The notes under the pieces: generated by a model
The model's database searches: none
Told to the model about the DNA's origin: nothing
The model's input: only the letters and a program-made list of their open reading frames with translations
Made by a program: the position numbers and the translations under genes
Shown: positions 1 to 10,171 of the stretch, in pieces
Layout: each line of letters opens with the position of its first letter
How positions within the stretch are numbered: the stretch's first letter is position 1
DNA from: Pseudofabraea citricarpa
Lineage: Eukaryota; Ascomycota; Leotiomycetes; Helotiales; Dermateaceae
DNA length: 64,000 bases
NCBI GenBank assembly: GCA_029641185.1
Contig: JAPWGK010000030.1
Span: forward strand, 1 to 64,000
Direction of reading: 5' to 3'

Positions 1-113
1 CCTAACCCTAACCCTAACCCTAACCCTAACCCTAACCCTAACCCTAACCCTAACCCTAACCCTAACCCTAACCCTAACCCTAACCCTAACCCTAACCCTA
101 ACCCTGACCCTAA
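1..113. repeat. Telomere repeat array (CCCTAA)n
   Basis: The window begins with uninterrupted CCCTAA units, the complement of the TTAGGG repeat used by most filamentous fungi. The C-rich strand reads 5'->3' inward, so this is a left chromosome end. The only variant unit is near the inner edge (CCCTGA, about 103-108). The array ends at 113 and runs without any spacer into coding sequence. Confidence 0.98.
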
Positions 114-1959
114 GTCTTCAAAAACAACCTCGATGTGACTACCACTGGATTCCACGGGCGTGCTCCAAGAAAGGCTCCCAAGGCATCGCCCGAGGTGGTT
201 CAGTCAAAGCAACCAAAGAAGGCTCTCAAGTCTGTAAGTACTTATCGTGATTGATTGTCATCTGCAGCTTGGCTAACACTGACCACAGTCATCGCAGAAA
301 AAACCAAGATCCGCTTGGCAGGATGCTGCTCAGACAGTGTTCCGAGTCTATGGTTCACAAAGATCTAAGCTCGATGAGCAAGCGAGGATTAGTACCGCCG
401 TGACTAGAGGAGTTGGTGCCTGTGATCGTTGCCGGAAGCACAAATATCGTGTAGGTTGCCAAAAGTCGTCCGGAGGCATGAAACCTATGCTAATGCTTTC
501 AGTGTGGCCAATCTACGAAGGACAAATACGTTCCTTGCCCTACGTGTACAAAGCTTTCGCCACTAAAGCTATCTGAGCCATGCTGTGGTATCGATATCAT
601 TGATATCAAGCTATTCAGGTTAGGTAATGAGTCATTCTGCTTAGCAATCTTCAACTGCGCTGATAGTGTCTTCACACAGGGACGACTACTTCCCCAGCGA
701 CTCTTCAGCAATGGATGCTATCCAAGGAGGATGGGAAAGGCACACTTGTCTTAAAAAATGGGCAGATGCTGAAGGAGACCCCACGGCGTATATGGCTGAC
801 CCAAGAAATAGTCACGGTCAAGTTCCCCGTGACCGTCTCTCGGTTTCAACCTGGAAGGGATGACACGACAGCGTATGTGTGGACTGATCCGACAGGAACT
901 AAACAAGAGTATCATATGCCTCCGTACTACATTGTTGATCTGACAGAGACTGGAGAGAACATGCGCATATATGCGCAAAGAGCAAGGCCAGAGTTTACCT
1001 GGGCACTCCTTGTGAATACTAACCCAATCGTTCGAAGAACATTCGAAGAAGCAGAACGATACTACAAAGCTTCCAAGGTAAATTGACCGCTTTCAATTTG
1101 CATTCTAGCTCTATCTGACTCGAAGGCTAGAGTTCATTAGTTGCCGCTGCATTAATGTTCTGGTCGACCACGCGCATGATCGAGAGATTCTGGCTCATTT
1201 GCGGAGAAGATACTCTGGGACTCCCTCCCATGAAAGAGAACCTAGGCTTTTGTCGTCGCAGTGTATTCTATGATGCAGTTCCCGTCACACCTATCATGGA
1301 CACTCAACTTGACGAGCTCACCATCAAAGCCGTTATTGTCCCTCTCAAAGTCAAGCTGCTCCGCCTTCTGAAGGCCAAGGTTCTCGCTAAGAAGAAGGAG
1401 GACTGGTATGAAATCCGCCTTGCTTGCTTCATCATCTTGCACAATTCGGAACGAGTCAATGAACATATTCTGGACTATTACCAAAGATTCGGCGTCGAGG
1501 TAGGCTTTGGAGAGCATCCCAAACTGTGGCTAAAGTGCTAATATATACCTCCGTAGCCGAAATCAAAATCTAACGACGAGAGTCCACTCACTGATGCGTA
1601 TTTTCAAGGCTGCAAAACTGTACTTGCATACTTCCACTTTGCTTGCGGTGGTACTGCACCTTTCCAGTTGGATTGGGACAACGTAGTACAAGATGCTCCG
1701 GGACTGACCGAAGAGCAGATCGCATATCTGCGTGAAATCAAAGCTGAAGTCCTCAAGCAAGGTAAAATCCCCTCCGTGATCTAGGTTATCCATGTGCTTA
1801 CTATTGAAAGATACTCACCTACAGAACATCAAGAATAAATCCATGTATGAGGTTGAAATGTACTGGTGCCATCAAATGTTGTATCCAGACTGGAAAGCGG
1901 ATATGCCGCATATGGGAAAGCTGTTGGAATACACCGAGAAGGATTTCTTAGTTTCTTGA
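114..1959 (+). CDS. Zn2Cys6-type protein, 5' end removed by the telomere
   Basis: Partial gene of about 508 residues. An open frame starts at 114, directly after an in-frame TAA supplied by the last telomere repeat, and no start codon exists. Exons inferred: 114-233, 289-450, 503-623, 680-1077, 1131-1499, 1557-1761, 1811-1959; all six joins keep frame with GT..AG borders. Exons 2 and 3 together build a cysteine cluster CDRCRKHKYRC (C-x2-C-x6-C) followed by C-x2-C and further cysteines, resembling a Zn(II)2Cys6 knot. The C-terminal half has a conserved-looking block around PVTPIMDTQLDEL, DWYEIRLACFI and YFHFACGG that I associate with a large fungal family of Zn2Cys6-bearing proteins of unknown role (from memory). 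The missing part is the N-terminus before the cysteine cluster. It may be a non-expressed remnant or a truncated allele. Confidence 0.75.
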
Positions 1960-2277
1960 GTTCTTCTGTAAGATATGCTGCTGTTCTGACATTGGACAGT
2001 TTCACATGTAACTAGAGACCGTATCCAGAACCTGACGCGTTTATTCTCCTCGGCACAGCAAAATGGGGCTCTGATCGGTTCATTGTGGTAGCTACCTAGG
2101 TAGTACAAGTCATGCACATATCAGATGATTGACCCCGCTCTCGAGCACCATCTGACAATCTGTTTTCTTGAGCCTACACTCGCGGCAGAAGTTATAGTAA
2201 GATATAGCATCGAGTATATGTTCCCTCCTAAGTATAATCCAGAGCAAGTACGAAGGTGTGGTACAAGTAGCCATACC
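1960..2277. other. Short intergenic, probable promoter of the dioxygenase
   Basis: Gap between the telomere-truncated gene and the dioxygenase, both on the plus strand. The dioxygenase frame stays open upstream to 2125, so a longer N-terminus is possible; I see no other signal. Confidence 0.4.
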
Positions 2278-3715
2278 ATGACTACCACTTGCGCAAGCTA
2301 CACGCCGTCCGAGCTCGATTCTCAGCGTTTTTGGGATCGAGAACGTACCAGACAACAGGCTAGTCTTGATGTTCCCGACGGATTCCCCAGAGAACTCAAA
2401 TCTCCCTTGTCATGGAAAGGAGTCGACATCGAAGACAAGGAATCAGAATGGAAACTTGACCTAACCCTCGACGAGATTGCTGCCATTGATGCTGCTTTGG
2501 AAGCCTTTGAATGTTCGTCCTGCCTTGCAAACGAGCATATCATCTTTACTAAAATTTTATCACAAGCTCACTACGACGACCTTTCTTTGCTTTCTCCTTC
2601 GACCTTTGAGTTGCCTCCTCTCTTCTCTCAGCGCTTGAGAGGACTTTCAAACCAGCTCTACAACGGGTTTGGCTTTCAGATCATTCATGGGCTTGATCCT
2701 TCGAAGTACACCCCGAAGCAGCAAATCATTGTGTACGCAGGCGTTAGTTCACACATATGTCCTCAACGAGGTTTTGTGGACGTTAAAGGAACAGGAGCCC
2801 TTGGTAAGTTGAGTAGAAAAGACAAAAGTCGAAAGTGCTGAAGATGTGCTAAAAATGTCGTATCATAGCCCATATAGTCAATGTACAGGCTGGCAATAGT
2901 CTGAAGACGACGGCTCCGGCATTCAGCAACATTCCATTGGTATGTTCAGCTTTTGCACAAGTTGTATTTGAGCGATCTAATGAATTCTACCAGTCATTCC
3001 ACACTGACAATTGCGAGATCATGGCCTTTTTCTACCTGGACACAGCATTGCAAGGGGGCCATACTATGCTAAGTAGTATTTGGCAGACCTACAACGAGCT
3101 GGCAGCAAAACGACCAGAAGTCTTGCATACACTAGCCCAGCCTTGGGTGTTGGATACGTAAGCTTAATCCACTATATCCTTTCCTCAGTTTCTGTGCCAG
3201 GATTTCTAAGGATACATCGGGTCTAATTCTGCTTTAGTTTCAAGCCCATCGAACTACAACCACCAAGACATTGCCGTCTCCTCCAAAGAACGGGATGCGA
3301 TAAAGTCCCTGTCCTTTTCCGATTCTCCCGTTACCCAGTCACTGGCTGGAAGCGCGAGCGCAACCAAACCCTTGCTGAGCCAACAAAGGCTCAGCGCGAA
3401 ACAGCAGACGCTATACAATTCATAGCAATGAAAAATAGCATCACGATTCCTGTCGTGAAAGGCGACATGCTTATGGCGAACGACTTGGCGTTGTTTCATG
3501 CTCGTACAGGATTCGATGATGGTAACATACCATTGAAGAGACATCTGGTAAAGATGTACTTCAGGGATCCCGAACAGGGTTGGAATATTCCACCATCTAT
3601 AGAGAATGAGTGGAAGACGTCCTACACTCCCAACCAAGCAGATGGAACAAGGAAAGAGACTTGGCAGATCTTGTATGAGCCTGGGATTGAAGAGCTGTCC
3701 ATGTTGAACGGTTGA
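2278..3715 (+). CDS. TauD/TfdA-like Fe(II)/2-oxoglutarate dioxygenase
   Basis: Predicted 412-aa enzyme of the TauD superfamily, which hydroxylates small substrates using Fe(II), O2 and 2-oxoglutarate. Exons inferred: 2278-2803, 2869-2939, 2994-3157, 3238-3715, with frame kept at each join. Metal ligands are visible: HTD in SFHTDNC at the start of exon 3 (HxD motif) and a distal His in LALFHARTGF in exon 4; an arginine in the C-terminal part (RHLVKMYFRDP) is placed where the family binds 2-oxoglutarate. The start at 2278 was chosen because residues after it (SYTPSELDSQRFWDRERTR) look conserved; an in-frame ATG at 2125 would add 51 residues of poor quality. The segment just after intron 3 (QPPRHCRLLQRTGC) is unlike the family, so local divergence or a splice error there is possible. 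Substrate unknown. Confidence 0.8.
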
Positions 3716-4438
3716 TCCATTGTGCGTCTTTTCGAATGCTTTCATCTGATTCCTTGTGTGTTCCATTTGCTCCGTGTGTGGAGATTTTCCTATTTTTTAT
3801 ATCTTTTTCCCCCACACATTCTTTGCCTCTCACATCTCTCATGTCAACTATTGATATATGCTTGTTCTCGCTGCCGCTATAGCTATTCTTGATGAGATCT
3901 TAAGATGTTCAATGAGATTTATACACGCCAAAGCTCTTCACGCGTATTTTATGACTGTGGTTGTGGTTCTGACGCTTGTGTGTTCATTCCTCCATCCAGC
4001 GCTCTACGATGTGAGAGGCCTCGATCTTTGCCTTGTGTTTATTCTAACGATTTGATGATACATCATATTGATTGCCGGATTGGACAGATTTCGTCATGAA
4101 AAGTAATCTCACTTAAGTCCCGTGTACCTTATATGATAAAAGATATAAGAAAAATCTATAGGTTGCGTGTCACAGGGCATCCAAGAGAACAATCTCCATC
4201 ATTATATATTGGTTCTGTTGTTCTCGGGTCATATAATGGCTGGACTTTTAGCTGCGTTACCGTTCGTTCGATATTTGATCACAGTAATTTCTTAATATTA
4301 GAATCTTTTTTTTCTTTTACCTCTTTAGATTATAATCTCCCGTTTATCTGAGTAAATCTGAGCAAACCTTCCTCCGCCAGATTACCATCTCCATTTGCAA
4401 CGCAAGCAAGCAAATCTTAGCGACACAGAATCTCCCTA
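3716..4438. other. Intergenic, no gene seen
   Basis: AT-rich stretch between the 3' ends of the dioxygenase (plus) and the small one-TM gene (minus), so both 3' UTRs lie here. Only short ORFs without splice or family support. Confidence 0.5.
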
Positions 4439-4861
4439 TCACAAACGATTATCAGACCTCGATTGGCGAGAAGCTGTAGGCGACGAGAAAGAATCCTCCC
4501 TGCTGGTGCTCGCAATGCTCAACGACTGGCTCGCTCTATGATCAAGCATCCTTGGTGTGGGTTCGTATTTTATCGACTGTTTTAATTGTGGAAGGGCCCC
4601 CAGGCTTTCGATGCTCCCCATGCTCCCCATGCTACCATATGATTCCCCCCGATCAATCTTTGCTACCGGTGGCCCAAACCGCTGCATCTCAATATCATCT
4701 CCATAAACTGAACTTCTGGAGGACTGACGGTGCTGACGGTACTTGTAAATGGCTATCATAAGATCGATGGAAATATTGATAATGGTGAGAAACGTCGTAA
4801 GGGTGCCGAATATGATGGATAGTACGTTGGGGTCGACATGTTGAAGGTCGGTTGAGCCCAT
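4439..4861 (-). CDS. Small single-pass membrane protein, unknown
   Basis: Single-exon 140-aa ORF, not recognised. Residues about 12-38 (NVLSIIFGTLTTFLTIINIS and on) form one hydrophobic segment followed by a positive stretch (YKYRQHRQSSR), consistent with a single membrane span with a cytosolic tail. The tail is rich in Ser, Arg and Gln, with a repeated GSM/GSI motif around residues 77-87 (MGSMGSMGSIES). No catalytic motif. Small proteins of this shape are common near fungal chromosome ends; function cannot be inferred. Confidence 0.5.
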   Translation of the reverse strand: MGSTDLQHVDPNVLSIIFGTLTTFLTIINISIDLMIAIYKYRQHRQSSRSSVYGDDIEMQRFGPPVAKIDRGESYGSMGSMGSIESLGALPQLKQSIKYEPTPRMLDHRASQSLSIASTSREDSFSSPTASRQSRSDNRL

Positions 4862-5965
4862 GATTGTGCTGGTCGACTACTTGGTCGCACTCTTGGCAGA
4901 TGAGGCAATAATGTCTCGAGAAAGTGTCACGTTCAGCAAAAGCTTCGTTTTAGCTGCACCTCAAGGCTCAGATGTTAAAATGTATAGCAGTGAATGACAT
5001 AGCGGGGACACAGTGCCTGTAAATGAAGACGTAAGGACATAGGTCAGCATCACTCTATCAAAACTCCATCAGTGGGTATTCAATCTTTTATACAGAGCCA
5101 CGTCCTCCATTACCTACTCCAAATGTTGGCATGTCGACGCTTCATGGTGATGTAGAGAAGCAATCGGTGAGCAAGAGTCACGATGGTTCAAAGCCCTGTA
5201 AATTTGTCACTGCACACGGATTTCCACTTGACCTTGTCTAGAGGGGAAATCGTTATGTATGGCTTTCTGCTGTTGACCGGACTTTTTCCGAAAACCCTTT
5301 TCGGATTCCAGGACGGATAGATCCGTTGCGATCGTGGTGTGGCTAGGTCCGAATGCATGTGCAAGCTGTATGCCGACAAGGCTTCCCAAGAACGCATTGT
5401 GGAAGTCGGATAGCAAAGGAGATGTGTGGTGAAACGTTCTAGGACCTGCGCACCCATCTCGTGGGTGACTGTAGGTGAGGCGAGAGGCGGTGGCCTTCAA
5501 TGCTTGGGCGGAGGTTCCTGAGATTCCGAACCAAGTGTATATGCAGGCGAGGCTATCCGCATTCTTCACCGGGACTCGCAAAGGTGATTTAAGTAGAATT
5601 TCCCAACGCCAACGTAATAAAAATCGCTCAAATTCTCAGAGATAGTTCAAATAATACTTATATATATATATCATCCAAATTTAGGAAGTTTTGAATAGGT
5701 ATTTATTGACTTATGCTATGTGGTTAAACTAGCCGAGTCCCGGTGAAGAATGCGGATAGCTCTCGAGGTGTGATGTACCTGCTTCCTTCGCTTAATGAGT
5801 ACCTCCTTACCTACCTAATTTTCGAGTCGACAAATCGGGATTGGAAATACTAAACTCCGAGCAACCTGAACTCACCGATTGCCTTTCCGGGCTTAGCGCA
5901 TGGCCTGCAGCATTAAGGCCTTGTTTCCATATTGTCAACCAACGAACCATATATTTATTTCTACC
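4862..5965. other. Intergenic with inverted repeat
   Basis: About 1.1 kb between two divergently oriented genes. It holds the 27-bp inverted repeat listed separately and AT-rich sequence around 5640-5700. ORFs on the minus strand at 5188-5581 have no recognisable product. Confidence 0.5.
5552..5760. repeat. 27-bp perfect inverted repeat, 155-bp spacer
   Basis: Arm 1 (5552-5578) starts GCTATCCGCATTCTTCACCG; arm 2 (5734-5760) is its exact reverse complement over 27 bp. The spacer is AT-rich and has no ORF. The geometry resembles a 209-bp MITE-like element or the footprint of a DNA transposon, but I see no clean target-site duplication. Confidence 0.75.
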
Positions 5966-8262
5966 ATGGACCGTGAGACTTTCAGCCGTAACTGCCCCGC
6001 CATTCATAACTCTGTTTCTACGAGTGCTATGGACATTCAATCTTCTACACGTGACCAGTTGGCCAATCATAGCAGCGAGCAGCTGACTGAGTCAAATCCA
6101 TTGCTGGGGCCTTCAGAAGCGCCGGAAACAGAGTCCCAAACGACAGGACCTGTTCTAAACCCGCGATACATCCTCTATGCTCTGCCTGCTCTACTACTGT
6201 GGTATATGCCCCTTCCATGCCGAAAAAACTCGGCTAATTAATTCTACGATGCAGTACGTTTGTGATCCGCTTCGACGGCAGCTATATGATCGCAAATTAC
6301 TCGCGACGGATTGGTTTGTTGTTCTAGCCTTTATCGAAAGTCTTACTAAAACTTCCAGCCCCCGAATTACATGAATTTCAAAACGCAAGATGGCTTGTCC
6401 TAGGTTTTCTAGTAACAGAGTCTTCTTGTGGCCCTCTGGTATGAGTCTCTGCCTGCTCATGGTTTACATTCCATCTAGAGAATCCGGATTCATAATACTG
6501 ATTTATCTTAGTACGGCCATGCAGCCCAAGTATATGGTCACAGAAATGCTATTTTGTTTGCTGCTTCAGCTCTGTGCATTGGGCTACTCGTATGGTAAGT
6601 CGATGTTTGGCGGCCTAATGTCATTTTCTTACTACCATACACTAGCTCTACAAGCCAGAATCTTTGGCAAGTAGCAATATCAAGAGTTGTGGTAGGTACT
6701 GGCTCTGGTGGAATCGATCTTCTGGTCGTTGTCATCATCAATGGTAATCGTCCAATTCTCCAAGCGTGGGCAGGTGCTTACTTCTTAGATCTCGTTCAAC
6801 TCTATGAATTGCCGCTCTGGACAAGCGCTACGACCATTTGTGGTACCATAGGACTCATGGTCGGAGGCCCAGTTGGTGCTGCACTTACGGATCATCTTGG
6901 TTTTCGCCCGTAAGTGTAGACAAAGAAAAATCGGGAATAACAAGGACCCTGCTGACTTCTCGTAGAACCTTCGGTATTGAGTTCTGCGCCATGGCTATCA
7001 CTCTGGTTGTCTTGTATCTTACCCTACGTCTGCCTCAAGCGAAGCCCTCCGAGTCGGAAAACGCTGCTAAAAAGATCGAGTATTTGTCCGCAGGACTCCT
7101 CCTATTTGCAGTAGCTGTGCCGTTATTTGCGCTTAACTTAGGCGGGGAGATTTTCGCATGGAGTCATCCCGTCGTTATTATTATGTTCTGCCTTACTCCC
7201 GTTCTGATAGCTTTTTTCTACTATGCCGACACACGCATTGCAGCTACCCCGATCGTACCCAAAAGATTCCTTCAGAATCGGTATGTGGCGATTGTGTTTG
7301 CTTGCACTCTTCCGATGAAGTTTGCATTTGATCAGGTTAGTATTTTTGCTCCCTTACCAACAGTGGCTCACTTGGCTGATGTGACCCAGTTGCGATTCAG
7401 TTTCGGTACCTATCTAGAGGCACGAGCCTTCGGTCATGAATCTGCCTTCACTGACTGGGCATTAACATGTGTCTACCTTGGCCGAGCACTTGGAACCGTT
7501 TTAAGCGGTGTGATAATAAGACGATATCGGATATTCAAACCGTTCTTACAAGTGAACATTGTTGTCGATCTTTTGATATATTTTGCCTTTGCTTTGGGGT
7601 GGATGCGTAAGTACTCGTGCTATTACACTGCCCATGATCCAGATCGTATCTAACAGCTTCGCAGATATAGACCAGCCAGTATTTGCACCGGTATTGGCAT
7701 TCATCGGGGCGACCGAGGGCTTTGCTGAAGGCTTATGGCTGGTCGCTTTGCTTTCTCTAGTGGACACCGAGGGTAGGACAAATGACCACGTTACCAACAG
7801 ATCACTGACGTAGCAATCTAGATCAGCCTTTGTTATACGCCTTTTTTGGCCTATCTCAAGCCATCTCTGGCGATTTGGGAATTGCGATCTCTTTGGCAGC
7901 AGAAGGCACCCTGGTTAGGGCTAAGCTTAATGCGAAGCTTGTGGGCTATACTAATGCGGAAGAGGCAAGTTAGATTACCTTTGTCTATCACTTCACTATT
8001 GATAACCATTGTAGATTATTCGTAAGAGTCTCGAGGATCTTAATTATATCCGGCAGCTGTCGCCTAAGATACAGACTATTATACTGAATACCGTACAATC
8101 CTCTACTGAGATAGCTTTTGGTAAGTAAGTTATACTCTGATTAATATACCGATGTTAATATTAATAGGTATCTCTTTTATCATACTTGTTTTCGCTTTAG
8201 TTGCTAGTTTTCACACAAAGGAGATATCTCAATTGTCTAAGGGGGTCTCGTTTATAACATAG
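5966..8262 (+). CDS. MFS transporter (DHA-like), 12 exons
   Basis: Predicted 571-aa major facilitator. Exons: 5966-6201, 6255-6313, 6359-6438, 6512-6594, 6646-6743, 6789-6909, 6966-7335, 7390-7606, 7665-7772, 7822-7964, 8015-8120, 8168-8262; total length is divisible by three and every join is in frame. Exon 4 has a motif-A-like loop (YGHAAQVYGHRNA) between TM2 and TM3; exon 5 has the TM4 glycine pattern GTGSGGIDLL. The C-terminal half carries LGRALGTVLSG, GATEGFAEGLWLVALL and DLNYIRQLSP, blocks I associate with a fungal 12-14 TM MFS family. The start was chosen for its context (CTACCATGG); 5900 and 6029 are in-frame alternatives. Intron 10 (7965-8014) uses a GC donor (GAG/GCAAGT). Substrate unknown; export of a small molecule is likely. 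Confidence 0.8.
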
Positions 8263-8706
8263 GTAATTTCTTATTTGAATTATTTAATACAAGTGATTAT
8301 TATAACAAAAGTAAATTATGTAAATACTTTGGTTTGTTTTTTATATAAGTTTTATAAAGTAAACTTGAAAATAGTTATGAATCGCATATAAAGAAAGAGA
8401 AAAATGAGAATAAGCGTAAGATAAATAACTAAAAAGAGACTAAAGATAAATGTAAACGAGATTGAAGCTTACTTAGGAACCTAGTATAAGTATAGGATAG
8501 TAAAACTGAAGCCTCGTGTATAATTTGTTGCGACCATCACGCAGAAGGAAGATAGTGTGTCAATTTATATATTGGCGCTATCCTTTGATCACAAAAGGAG
8601 CAGCTAAGTGAAGCTGTACGGACTTTTGGAGGTGCTATATATATATATATATGGAACGAGAGAATACTACCTAAAAGTAAGCTTCATGTGGACTTCTTTT
8701 TTCTTT
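8263..8706. other. AT-rich intergenic with (TA)n
   Basis: Convergent 3' ends of the MFS gene and the GST gene. Very AT-rich, with a short (TA)n run around 8635-8651. No gene seen. Confidence 0.5.
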
Positions 8707-9685
8707 TCATAAACCAGCTTCCATCTCTCGGGCCTCTTTCTGCCACTTCTTGCCATGTTCGGCGACCTTGTCGAGCTCATTCTCAGGGAGATTGTTAAGA
8801 GTGATATGGAAATGCGGGCGGGGGATATTGCGGCCGGTCTCGAAAGCAGGTCTCTGGAGAAGATTCGCAAACCATTTCACAATTTCCGTGTACTGAGCAA
8901 TGGAAGTGATTCCAGAAAAGTCTGCGGATACATGTTAGAATAAGCGTGCTCTAAGGTATTATTGACTTACTGTGTGCGGCAACCCATGGCCAGATTGCGA
9001 TATCCGCGACGGTAACGCGGTCACCCACGACATAGCCGGTTCCATTTTTAGCCAGCTGGCGATTTAGGATGCGGTAGAGACGATGGCTCTCATTGACGTA
9101 ACGGTCAATAGAATACTTGAACTTCTCGGGGGCATAGCCTATTATAAACAAACAATGAACTGGTTGCATTCTCAAAAGGATACTGTTAGAGACTTGGACT
9201 TACGAGTGAAGTGGTTGGCCTGACCCTGCATGGGACCAAGACCAGCCATTTGCCACATAAGCTGTCGTTAATTTAGTACGTGTGAAAAATACAGAAAGGC
9301 AAGACGAACCCAGCTGACCATCTCCCAGTGCTCCTTAGTTCCGTAAGGATAAGAGATCTTGTTATCTTTGTCATACGTGGCGACGATATACAAGAGAATG
9401 GCACCACTTTCAAATATCTTGATCTCGCGGCCGCTCTTGTCCTTATCAGTGAGGGCAGGAATACGACCGTTGGGGTTGATCTCGAGGAACCAGGGTTCCT
9501 TTTGTTCGTGCGCACTGAAGTCAAGGGTCACGACCTCCATGAGATGTTGTTAGTATTGGGAGTAAGGTGTAAAATGTCTTGGTCTATACCTTGTACTCAA
9601 GACCAAGCTCCTCCAAGACGAGAGAGGCCTTGAGGCCATTGGGTGTGCCCTCGGTGTAGAGCGTGATATTGGTCTTGATAGCCAT
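8707..9685 (-). CDS. Glutathione S-transferase (Ure2p-like)
   Basis: Predicted 253-aa cytosolic GST. Exons (minus strand): 9685-9590, 9534-9310, 9261-9204, 9138-8971, 8921-8707, all joins in frame; intron 1 carries a TACTAAC branch point. The N-terminal thioredoxin fold shows PNGLKASLVLEELGLEY, the cis-Pro segment NPNGRIPALTD and the glutathione-binding FESGAILLYI (E-S pair). The C-terminal helical domain has GDRVTVADIAIWPWVAAH (N-capping/hydrophobic staple region with Asp) and LLQRPAFE. The whole matches fungal Ure2p/YghU-like GSTs in length and order. It is transcribed away from the Zn2Cys6 regulator at 10172, sharing a 486-bp promoter, which suggests regulation by that protein in a detoxification response (inference). 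Confidence 0.93.
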
Positions 9686-10171
9686 GATGAGCTGCTGTAT
9701 ATAGTTGTAGTGATAGAAGTTAGAATTTAGGATATTATGTGGGTTACTTCAGTTGCAAACATGATAGAAAATTCAAGACCATATATACTGATTTTGGGCG
9801 CATATTTTTACTTGTCTCTCTTTGTCTCTCGATCTGCTCACACCGGCTGTCAGGTTTCGTTCCGCGGAACTGAATTTATTTTAGTAAGAGCCGGAAAAAC
9901 CTGGAATAGAACCCTTTCTAAGCTCCACGGATTATAATAACTGATCAGTTCCGAAATTATTCGCCGCAATGTTTCTATAATTTGAAATATTCTACTGCGC
10001 AAGAGTCAAGACATTTGTAAGCTCTGCCAAGACTTTGGTTCCGCGGAACCAATGTATTTAAATCAACATTTCCTACGTAAGCTCGGATGTTTTTCTGTAT
10101 ACATTGTTCAAACAACCGCAAAAATCATCTCTGCATATCCCCAATATTTGAATTGAACAGAACCGAACATT
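9686..10171. promoter_or_regulatory. Divergent GST / regulator promoter with CCGCGG palindromes
   Basis: Only non-coding sequence between two start codons pointing apart. It contains GTTCCGCGGAAC at 9859-9870 and GGTTCCGCGGAACC at 10037-10050, both perfect palindromes built on CGG/CCG triplets, the element type that Zn2Cys6 dimers read. Half-site-like TTCCG also appears around 9949. Likely operator sites for the neighbouring regulator (inference). Confidence 0.6.

Noticed and set aside
5188..5581. Overlapping minus-strand ORFs of 89 and 124 codons next to the inverted repeat
   Set aside because: The longer one begins inside an arm of the inverted repeat, and neither has a recognisable product or splice partners.
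6231..6380. Apparent stop codons suggesting that the MFS gene is a pseudogene
   Set aside because: An intron at 6314-6358 with a CTTACTAA-type branch point removes them and keeps the family-like frame.
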